Shown piece by piece: positions 1 through 5,789 of a stretch of DNA of 7,101 nucleotides. Source of the stretch: Verrucomicrobiales bacterium (GTDB taxonomy: Bacteria; Verrucomicrobiota; Verrucomicrobiia; Verrucomicrobiales; Akkermansiaceae). The notes beneath the pieces are model-generated. The model was not told where the DNA came from and did not search any database. It was given only the letters and a program-made list of their open reading frames with translations. Each line of letters starts with the position of its first letter. Positions within the stretch are counted from its first letter, which is position 1. The translations under genes were made by a program, and so were the position numbers. Where the stretch lies: the NCBI GenBank assembly GCA_002729295.1, contig PBTU01000020.1:31315-38415 (forward strand), read 5' to 3'.

Positions 1-512
1 TCGCGGACCTTCCATTCGACCCAATCGGAGCCAGAGGCGGAGAGGCTGTAGGCCATGTATTTCCCGTTGTGGGAGATGGAGATGTCCTTGAGTGCGACCG
101 TGCCGTCTCCCGAGAGTTTGTTAGGGTCGAAGAGAACCCTGGGTTTCTTCTTGAGATCCTTGGTGGTGTAGAAAACCGATTGATCCTGCAGGCCATCGTT
201 TCGATGGAAAAAGTAACGTCCGCCCTTTTTGGAGGGAGCGCTGATGCGTTCGACGTTCCATATGTCGGTGAGATGTTTCTCGAGCTTTTCGCGACCGGGG
301 ATTTTATTGAGGTATCCTTCAGTGACGGTATTTTGAGCTTTGACCCACTCCGCGGTTTGTTTCGAATTGAGATCTTCAAGCCAACGGTAGTTGTCGGAGA
401 CGTCGATGCCGTGGATTTTCTCGGAAAGCGGCTTTGGATGGGAATCAGGATAGGACAACTTTTGGGCTGAAAGGTTTGCGGTAAGCATGGCAAAAAGGCA
501 GGCTCGCTTCAT
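1..512 (-). CDS. Prolyl oligopeptidase (peptidase family S9A), N-terminal part, truncated by window edge
   Basis: The visible 170 residues are the start of a prolyl oligopeptidase, a serine peptidase that cleaves short proline-containing peptides after proline. Family landmarks occur in the expected order: YRWLED near residues 42-47, W-V-K-A-Q-N near 57-62, IPGRE near 73-77, GGRYFF near 98-103, NDGLQDQSV near 106-114, LFDPN near 127-131 and LSASGSDW near 157-164. These belong to the N-terminal arm and the first blades of the beta-propeller that gates the active site. The catalytic Ser/Asp/His domain lies beyond position 1 and cannot be checked. The N-terminus (MKRACLFAMLTANLSAQ) looks like a short signal peptide with likely cleavage after LSA, which suggests periplasmic location. 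The start is fixed by an in-frame TAG 12 bases upstream of the ATG. A purine-rich AGGAAAGGA lies about 16 bases upstream, too far for a normal ribosome site. The gene is separated from clpP by a terminator, so it is probably its own transcription unit. Family assignment is firm; activity is inferred. Confidence 0.93.
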   Translation of the reverse strand, partial: MKRACLFAMLTANLSAQKLSYPDSHPKPLSEKIHGIDVSDNYRWLEDLNSKQTAEWVKAQNTVTEGYLNKIPGREKLEKHLTDIWNVERISAPSKKGGRYFFHRNDGLQDQSVFYTTKDLKKKPRVLFDPNKLSGDGTVALKDISISHNGKYMAYSLSASGSDWVEWKVR

Positions 513-840
513 GCCACTAAACTAGGGGTCCTTTCCTGAGATGCAAGCTAGGGAAGAAGAGTTTGAGATGAAAAAAAGGTCGGAATCTGGAGTGACTCGA
601 CTGGCAACGGAAACGATGCGAGTCCGGTTGGGAGCGTCAATTTCGGAGGTCCCGTCACCTGCCTCGGTGGACGAGATCCCGGACTGTTCCACACGAGGAG
701 ACGAGGATGGTTTCTCCGGTATTGCTCGTAGATGATTTCGAGGCCGAGGGGCCGTCCTTTGTTTATTGATCGGTCAGAGGGTGACAAGGGGAGTTGTTGT
801 GGGGACTACTGCAGTTTCAGGATGGAAGAATTAATAGCAT
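513..840. other. Intergenic spacer without a convincing gene
   Basis: This stretch lies between the prolyl oligopeptidase start and the clpP terminator. It must carry the promoter for the peptidase gene, but I find no strong -35/-10 pair. Short open frames exist on both strands (541-735 plus, 548-787 minus). Neither shows a recognisable family, a ribosome site or protein-like composition. The minus-strand frame running into the peptidase leader has no ATG after its preceding stop. No tRNA, riboswitch or long repeat is visible. Confidence 0.5.
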
Positions 841-871
841 AAAAAGCAGCGGCCTTGCGACCGCTGCTTTT
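841..871 (-). terminator. Rho-independent terminator of the tig-clpP operon
   Basis: A perfect 11-bp inverted repeat (AAAAGCAGCGG at 842-852, CCGCTGCTTTT at 861-871) encloses an 8-base loop. Read on the minus strand it ends in five U residues (845-841), the classic intrinsic terminator form. It begins 19 bases after the clpP stop codon, with no gene in between. It therefore ends the tig-clpP transcript before the prolyl oligopeptidase gene. Confidence 0.9.
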
Positions 872-890
872 GAAATTTTCTTAAAGAAGC

Positions 891-1550
891 TTACTTTTTC
901 TTCTTATCGTTTTTGTCGAGGTCCTTGCTGTTTTCGAGGACCTTGTCGACGAGGCCGAATTTGACGGCTTGTTCCGGGGACATGTAATTGTCGCGGTCGG
1001 AGGCGGTTTCGATTTCCTTGGCGGTTTTTCCGCTGTGGTGGCCGAGAATATCGTTGAGACGACGCTTAAGGCTATACATGAACTCAACGGTCCGTTCGAC
1101 GTCAGCGGCAGTTCCTTGTGCCCCGCCGGAAACCTGATGGATCATGACGTGGGAGTTGGGCAGGCAGAAGCGCTTTCCTTTGGTGCCTGCGGTAAGCAGA
1201 ACGGACCCCATGGAGGCGCAGATGCCGATGCAATACGTGTTCACATCACAAGTGAGGAACTGCATGGTGTCGTAGATAGCCAGTCCGGCGGTAACGGAGC
1301 CGCCGGGGGAGTTGATGTAGATGTGGATGTCCTTTTTTGGGTCCTGCATCTGGAGGAAAAGCATCTGGGCGATGACGGAGTTAGCCACGCCGTCGTCGAT
1401 GCCGGTACCGATGAAAATAATACGGTCCTTGAGGAGGCGCGAGTAGATGTCAAAGGCACGTTCGCCACGGCCATCGGTCTCGATGACGGTGGGAATGAAG
1501 TAATTGTTTTGTGGCGCGCTGTCGTCGCCGGAGTCCATTGTGGGAATCAT
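891..1550 (-). CDS. clpP: ATP-dependent Clp protease proteolytic subunit ClpP
   Basis: ClpP is the serine peptidase that forms a double heptameric barrel and degrades proteins fed in by AAA+ unfoldases such as ClpX or ClpA in the cytosol. The 219 residues cover the whole family. The YINSPGGSVTAGLAIYD block is at 78-94. The catalytic serine is Ser113 in CASMGS, the histidine is His138 in VMIHQ and the aspartate is Asp187 in SDRDNYMS. The 25- and 49-residue spacings match those of E. coli ClpP. RGERAFDIYSRLLKDRIIF at 28-46 is the conserved N-terminal segment, and residues before about 17 are a probable propeptide. The start is bounded by the tig stop codon (TAA, GCA, ATG in one frame); only a weak AAGAG precedes it, so translational coupling to tig is likely. 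The C-terminus is a charged, lysine-rich tail ending in KKKK. Co-transcription with tig is typical, but clpX does not follow here: a terminator does. Confidence 0.98.
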   Translation of the reverse strand: MIPTMDSGDDSAPQNNYFIPTVIETDGRGERAFDIYSRLLKDRIIFIGTGIDDGVANSVIAQMLFLQMQDPKKDIHIYINSPGGSVTAGLAIYDTMQFLTCDVNTYCIGICASMGSVLLTAGTKGKRFCLPNSHVMIHQVSGGAQGTAADVERTVEFMYSLKRRLNDILGHHSGKTAKEIETASDRDNYMSPEQAVKFGLVDKVLENSKDLDKNDKKKK

Positions 1551-1553
1551 TGC

Positions 1554-2894
1554 TTAGTTCTCTTCGGTTTCTTCAGGTTTTGGTTCAACCTCCGAGATGC
1601 TCGCGTGCTCCAGCAGAAAGTCAATGGCGTTACTGAACAGCATGTTTTGACGGACATTGCTGAGTGTGCCGTCTTTTTGAATCTGCTTCATATATTTCTT
1701 CACCGGTTGTTTGGCCTGTTTGGCCATCGTGGTGATCCGCTGAAGAACAGCGTTGTTATCGACTTTGATCTCCTCTGCTGCGGCGATCTTCTGAAGAAGG
1801 AAGTTGGTTTTGAGGTTGTTCTTTGCGCGCTCTTGGGCTCCGGCGAAGAGCTCTTCCTGACGCTCGGCGATGTCCTCTTCGCTCATGCCGGACTGCATGC
1901 CCTCCTGCACCATGGAGTCAGCTTGCCCTTGGGTTTCTGCGGCGATGAAATCTTCTGGGAGTTCAAACTCGATGTTCTCGTGCAGTTTGGCGAGGACAGC
2001 GTTGATTTTGAATTCTTCGACCTTGCGGCTCTGCTGCATTTTGAGGTCTTCGCGAATGAGCTCCTTGACCTCTTCGAGAGTTTTTCCGGGATCGATTTTT
2101 TCCGCGAACTCATCGTTAAGCTCGGGAAGGGTCTCGGTTTTCATGCCAGTGACTTTGACGGCAAAGATGGCTTCCTGACCGCGAAGAGCTTCGATGGGGA
2201 AGTCTTCGGGAAGGCTGATTTTGATTTCTTTTTCGTTGTCGACCTTGCATCCGACGAGTTCGTCGGTGAATCCAGGGAAGAAAGCTTCGTCTTCGATGCG
2301 AATCCAGTAGCCTTCGTTGGAGGCGAGAGGCTTGGCTTGCTCACCGCCGACTTCGTCGAGGGGCTTGCCATCCACGGTGCCAGTGAAGTCGATCACGGCG
2401 AGGTCACCGTCTTCGAGAGCGCGGTCTTCGATGTCCTGATAGTCGGCGAAGCGCTGTTGAAGCTGCTCGAGGTTTTCGTCGATGATCTCCTCGGTGACCT
2501 CAACTTTTGGGATTTCAATTTCGAGTCCCTTGTATTCGGGAAGTTCAAATTCAGGTGAGAGGATGAGCTCGGTGTCGAAGGAAAAAGTTCCATCGGCTGA
2601 ATGAGCGACGTTTTGGGGGTTTTTGACGTTGAGAACCTCAACTTCCTCGTTTTCCTTGAGAGCTTGCTGAATGCTGCTCTGGAAGAGGCGGTTCTCGACC
2701 TCGGCGGAAATGTCCTCGCCGTGGCGTTTCTCAATAACGGCCTTGGGGGCTTTCCCGGGGCGGAATCCCGGAATTTTAGCCTGGGACATAAAGGCTTTGA
2801 TGACTTGGTGGCGCTCCTTGGTAACGGTCTCGGCGGGGACTTCGATACTGAGGGTAGCGATACAATTTTCTTTTTTCTCCAGGCGGATGTTCAT
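1554..2894 (-). CDS. tig: Trigger factor, ribosome-associated chaperone and peptidyl-prolyl isomerase
   Basis: Trigger factor sits at the ribosomal exit tunnel, where it shields nascent chains and catalyses proline isomerisation. At 446 residues it is close to the usual length (about 430-450). The ribosome-binding loop GFRPGKAP is at 43-50, the same place as the E. coli F44-R45-K46 signature. An FKBP-type isomerase domain runs from roughly 160 to 250 (GDLAVIDFTGTVDG, FFPGFTDELVG, AIFAVKVTGM), followed by the conserved LPELNDEFA at 256-264. The helical C-terminal substrate cradle runs from about 265 to 430, and a short acidic tail follows. The start is fixed by an in-frame TAG 15 bases upstream; no Shine-Dalgarno sequence precedes it. 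It is the first gene of the tig-clpP operon, with a likely promoter at 2928-2956. Nothing suggests truncation. Confidence 0.97.
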   Translation of the reverse strand: MNIRLEKKENCIATLSIEVPAETVTKERHQVIKAFMSQAKIPGFRPGKAPKAVIEKRHGEDISAEVENRLFQSSIQQALKENEEVEVLNVKNPQNVAHSADGTFSFDTELILSPEFELPEYKGLEIEIPKVEVTEEIIDENLEQLQQRFADYQDIEDRALEDGDLAVIDFTGTVDGKPLDEVGGEQAKPLASNEGYWIRIEDEAFFPGFTDELVGCKVDNEKEIKISLPEDFPIEALRGQEAIFAVKVTGMKTETLPELNDEFAEKIDPGKTLEEVKELIREDLKMQQSRKVEEFKINAVLAKLHENIEFELPEDFIAAETQGQADSMVQEGMQSGMSEEDIAERQEELFAGAQERAKNNLKTNFLLQKIAAAEEIKVDNNAVLQRITTMAKQAKQPVKKYMKQIQKDGTLSNVRQNMLFSNAIDFLLEHASISEVEPKPEETEEN

Positions 2895-2927
2895 GACGAA
2901 ATAGGTCTACGCTTTCGCGGGGGCGTG

Positions 2928-2956
2928 AAGCTAGTGAGGATCGGCAGAGAGGTCAA
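2928..2956 (-). promoter_or_regulatory. Putative sigma70-type promoter for tig-clpP
   Basis: On the minus strand TTGACC (2956-2951, five of six to the -35 consensus) is followed after exactly 17 bases by TAGCTT (2933-2928). This keeps the three most conserved -10 positions, T, A and the final T. Transcription would begin near 2921, leaving a leader of about 27 bases before the tig ATG. The only other structure in that leader is a 3-bp hairpin with a GAAA loop (2910-2919). This is a sequence match only. Confidence 0.45.
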
Positions 2957-3012
2957 GGGGAGGAAAAGGGGATTTTTCGTTGGGAATGTCTGAATTTGAG
3001 GGGTCATTGGTC

Positions 3013-3042
3013 TTGACGAGGAGGGACCTGGGTGAGCGTAAT
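3013..3042 (+). promoter_or_regulatory. Putative sigma70-type promoter for bamA
   Basis: TTGACG (3013-3018, five of six to consensus) is followed after 18 bases by CGTAAT (3037-3042, four of six, with the TAAT half intact). Transcription would begin near 3049, giving a leader of about 23 bases before the bamA ATG. The element faces away from the putative tig promoter. The -10 is imperfect, so this is a candidate only. Confidence 0.45.
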
Positions 3043-3071
3043 CTTCAACAGCCTTCAGCCCTCTAATTTTC

Positions 3072-5432
3072 ATGCAAAATTTCCCATTCGTGAAACAAAC
3101 GGTCCGACTCCTCGTGATAGGCGGGATCCTTCTCGCTTGCCCCACATTTGTGGAGACAGCCCCAGCCCAAAATTTCCTTCTCGAGGCGAACCAATTTGAA
3201 GGGAAAACAGTTAGGAGCGTGATCATTCGATACCGTGGCGCCAAAACAGTAGCTGAAGCTCGTCTGCGGACACACATGGCGGTTGCTGCTGGAAAGAAAT
3301 ATAGCCAGACTGTGCTCGATGAAGATATTCGCACGCTCTATTCAAGCGGGCTGGTTGACGACGTGAAGTTCTACGCCAAGAACGTGGAGGGTGGCGTCGA
3401 GGTAACGGCGGAGGTGGTAACCCGTCGTTTGATAGCCGGATTGGGATTTACAGGAAATAGTAAGTTCACTGATCGTAAACTAGCCAACGAGTCCGGACTT
3501 GGAGTCGGTCAGATCTTGAGTGACGAGCAGATCATTCAGGCCCGCAAGAAAGTCGAGAAGCTCTATCTGGATTATGGTTATCCTGATATCGAGGTGAAGC
3601 ACGGTCTGCAGCCGACGGCTCGCCCAGGCTATGCCGATCTGGTCTTTGTGCTCAACGAAGGCGACAAGAATGAGATTCGCAATATTCGGTTCGAGGGGAA
3701 CTCGGCCTTCAAAGATGCCGATTTGCGCAAGGAAATGTCGACGAAACAAAAGGGATTTTTTTCTTGGTTCACTAAATCCGGACGGATTAACGCGGTGGCA
3801 TTGGATGAGGACCTGGAGAGAGTGGCAGATTATTACCGAAGCCGCGGATACTGGAAGGTTCGGGTGGGCATTCCTAAGCGGTTATTAGTTGCCAACGAAC
3901 AGGTCGATTTGATTATCCCGGTAAATGAGGGGGCGAAGTATACCGTGAATTCGGTCAACTTCCCAAATCTCACCGTCTTCACTCCGAAGGAACTTATGCC
4001 GGCGCTGACTTTGATTCAAGGGATGCCTTTTTCATCGAAGAAAGTGCGTGACGACATTCGGATGATCCGAGATTACTTTGGGTCGCGTGGATATGCCGAT
4101 GCAGCGGTCGTACCCGATGTGCGTGAGATTTCCGGTTCCAAAGTGAATATCTTCTATCGCGTGACCCGTGGAAAAATCTTCAAGGTGGGTCGGGTGAATA
4201 TTCAAGGAAATGTCAAAAGCCAGGACCGCGTGATCCGCCGTGAGGTTGCGGAAGGAATGCGCCCGGGTGAAAATTTCAACTCAGTGGATCTCGAGTCGAC
4301 AAAGCGTCGCCTAAGGAACTTGAATTACTTTTCCGATGTGCAGGTTTCCAGCGTCAATAGCTCCCAGAGCGGCTATCGTGATGTCAATATTCTCGTCGGC
4401 GAGACCAATACAGGAAATGTTAACTTCGGGATGGGATTCAGCTCGGTGGATAACATCGTGGGCTTTGTAAATTTGGAGCAAACCAACTTTGATGTCACGA
4501 ATTGGGGGCGATTTACCGGGGCTGGACAACGATTTAGTGCCAGTTTGAGAGCGGGCGCACTGCGTAAGGATTTTCGTGTCTCGCTGGTCGAGCCATGGTT
4601 CATGGGGAAGAAGCTCAAATTGGGAGGTGAGCTTTATTACCGCGATCTCCTATTCCTGAGTGAAGAATATGATCAGACAAATGCCGGAGCCTCGATCTGG
4701 TTGGGTAAGCAAGTCGGTCGGCGGGCGCGCATTGAGGGAAGGTATCGTTTTGAGAAGATTGAAGTTGATGTTGAGAGCGATGTTCCTCCTGGATCTGAGT
4801 TCGAGGAGGAAGAGGGGACTTACACCAGGAGTGCATTGTCGATCAATTATATTTACGATAGCCGGGACAGCAACAAGTTACCACGGAAGGGGGAAAAAAT
4901 CGACGTAGGTGTCACTCTGGCCGGTGGTGTTCTTGGTGGTGATGTTGACACATACACTGTCACTGGAGCCGGAACAAAACACTGGAATCTTTCGTGGGAT
5001 ACTATTCTCACAGCGCGCGGATCATTCTCGGTTGTTGATGAATATGGCGGAGACGGGACCGCTCCTATTTTCGAGCGCCAATTTCTTGGCGGATCCCGCG
5101 ATCTGCGTGGATTTGAGTATCGCGATCTTGGTCCCCGGGATCCGGTGACGAACGAAGTGATCGGTGGTGGGACGAGTGCCTTTGTCTCTCTGGAATTGAC
5201 CTTCCCGATCACCGAGCGGGTTCGGGGTGCCGTCTTTTATGATACGGGATTTGTGAATGTTGATTCCTGGGATTTTGGTGGAGGGGATCTCGCCAGCGAT
5301 GCCGGGTTAGGTCTACGTATGGATCTACCGATCGGCCCGCTTGCGGTGGATTACGCCATTCCTCTTTCGTCGCCTGATGATGAAGCGGATAATGGGGGAC
5401 AGTTTAACTTCTACTTGAATTACCAATACTAA
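3072..5432 (+). CDS. bamA: Outer membrane protein assembly factor BamA (Omp85 family)
   Basis: BamA is the core of the BAM machinery that folds and inserts beta-barrel proteins into the outer membrane. The 786-residue protein has the full layout: signal peptide (1-32), five POTRA domains at about 45-119, 120-198, 199-288, 289-368 and 369-444, and a 16-stranded barrel from about 445 to the end. The repeated POTRA pattern is visible in FTGNSKF (126-132), FEGNSAF (207-213), YRSRGYWKV and IQGNVKS. The barrel carries GGSRDLRGFEYRDLG (673-687), which holds the conserved R-G-F loop-6 motif at 679-681. The C-terminal strand ends FYLNYQY, a beta-signal with terminal Tyr where Phe is usual. The h-region ends in LLAC and the likely signal peptidase I site is APA before Gln33. 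Residues 566-583 form an acidic, probably surface loop. In-frame stops at 3033 and 3039 fix the start; no Shine-Dalgarno sequence is seen. The common partners skp and lpxD do not follow. Confidence 0.97.
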   Translation: MQNFPFVKQTVRLLVIGGILLACPTFVETAPAQNFLLEANQFEGKTVRSVIIRYRGAKTVAEARLRTHMAVAAGKKYSQTVLDEDIRTLYSSGLVDDVKFYAKNVEGGVEVTAEVVTRRLIAGLGFTGNSKFTDRKLANESGLGVGQILSDEQIIQARKKVEKLYLDYGYPDIEVKHGLQPTARPGYADLVFVLNEGDKNEIRNIRFEGNSAFKDADLRKEMSTKQKGFFSWFTKSGRINAVALDEDLERVADYYRSRGYWKVRVGIPKRLLVANEQVDLIIPVNEGAKYTVNSVNFPNLTVFTPKELMPALTLIQGMPFSSKKVRDDIRMIRDYFGSRGYADAAVVPDVREISGSKVNIFYRVTRGKIFKVGRVNIQGNVKSQDRVIRREVAEGMRPGENFNSVDLESTKRRLRNLNYFSDVQVSSVNSSQSGYRDVNILVGETNTGNVNFGMGFSSVDNIVGFVNLEQTNFDVTNWGRFTGAGQRFSASLRAGALRKDFRVSLVEPWFMGKKLKLGGELYYRDLLFLSEEYDQTNAGASIWLGKQVGRRARIEGRYRFEKIEVDVESDVPPGSEFEEEEGTYTRSALSINYIYDSRDSNKLPRKGEKIDVGVTLAGGVLGGDVDTYTVTGAGTKHWNLSWDTILTARGSFSVVDEYGGDGTAPIFERQFLGGSRDLRGFEYRDLGPRDPVTNEVIGGGTSAFVSLELTFPITERVRGAVFYDTGFVNVDSWDFGGGDLASDAGLGLRMDLPIGPLAVDYAIPLSSPDDEADNGGQFNFYLNYQY

Positions 5433-5457
5433 GAGCGCCGATTGGAGAAACTTTGTT

Positions 5458-5495
5458 GGAACCCGCCTTCCTTTATTGGATGGTGGGTTTCTTTT
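5458..5495 (+). terminator. Rho-independent terminator after bamA
   Basis: GGAACCCGCC (5458-5467) pairs with GGTGGGTTTC (5482-5491) over 10 bp including two G-U pairs. Inside the loop, TCC and GGA can add three more pairs after one mismatch. TTTT follows at 5492-5495. The hairpin starts 25 bases after the bamA stop, so bamA appears to be transcribed alone or as the last gene of its unit. On the minus strand there is no U-tract, so it should act only on plus-strand transcripts. Confidence 0.75.
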
Positions 5496-5531
5496 CGTAG
5501 GCACTGTTGTGGTGGGAGACGAACTTTAATC

Positions 5532-5789
5532 TCAACGCGATCCTGCGTCTTGTTGCGAAAGCGAGTGCATGAGGTGTTCACCAAGCATGAGGGGAACCAA
5601 TAGGGCTCCAATCGAACTGAAGGCGAAGGAGGGAGCATTGGCCGTGCCGAGAAAGCGTCCCCTTTCGCCAGTAGGAGGGACGATACAGAAATCAGCAAAG
5701 AAACCGGCTCCTCCGATGTGGGCGGAAAATGGCTGGAGGCCAGAACCAACTACGGGAGAGTGAAGCGGTTTTCGGGTATGTGGTTTGGC
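5532..5789 (-). pseudogene. Remnant of an LplT/Aas-type MFS lysophospholipid transporter
   Basis: Directly after the stop of the ligase, and in its reading frame, 85 codons stay open until TGA at 5532-5534. The translation is membrane-protein-like and contains HIGGAGFFADFCIVP (about 24-38), ERGRFLGTANA (42-52) and FAFSSIGALLVPLML (55-69). These resemble the late transmembrane region of LplT and of the MFS domain fused to Aas proteins, where G-F-F, then I-V-P, a loop, and E-R-G-R with A-N are expected. About ten residues of the usual loop between I-V-P and E-R-G-R seem missing. There is no start codon at the beginning, no helices for the remaining ten or so segments, and the C-terminal end is cut short. 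In E. coli lplT and aas are neighbours, so the context fits a decayed transporter. The match is from memory of family motifs; a real start elsewhere or chance similarity cannot be excluded. Confidence 0.6.

Noticed and set aside
519..546. TTGCAT / TAGTTT pair upstream of the peptidase gene as a promoter
   Set aside because: Only three of six matches in each box with a 16-base spacer, and it would start transcription at the ATG itself; too weak to annotate.
594..624. Small inverted repeat GACTCG/CGAGTC in the left spacer
   Set aside because: Only 6 bp with a 19-base loop and no U-tract; expected by chance.
541..735. 64-residue plus-strand open frame in the left spacer
   Set aside because: No recognisable family, no ribosome site and no protein-like pattern; lengths like this arise by chance at this base composition.
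548..787. 79-residue minus-strand open frame in the left spacer
   Set aside because: Proline/arginine/serine-rich low-quality translation without motifs; its end lies upstream of the peptidase gene with no sign of coupling.
969..2558. 529-residue plus-strand open frame antisense to clpP and tig
   Set aside because: It is in exact codon register with two unmistakable genes on the other strand; its translation is a mirror of their codons, with no family resemblance and no ribosome site.
5429..5749. 106-residue minus-strand open frame between bamA and the ligase
   Set aside because: It overlaps the transporter remnant in another frame, and its translation shows no motif, whereas the remnant frame gives recognisable transporter sequence.
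5569..5763. 64-residue plus-strand open frame in the same gap
   Set aside because: It is antisense to the transporter remnant and lacks a ribosome site or any family resemblance.
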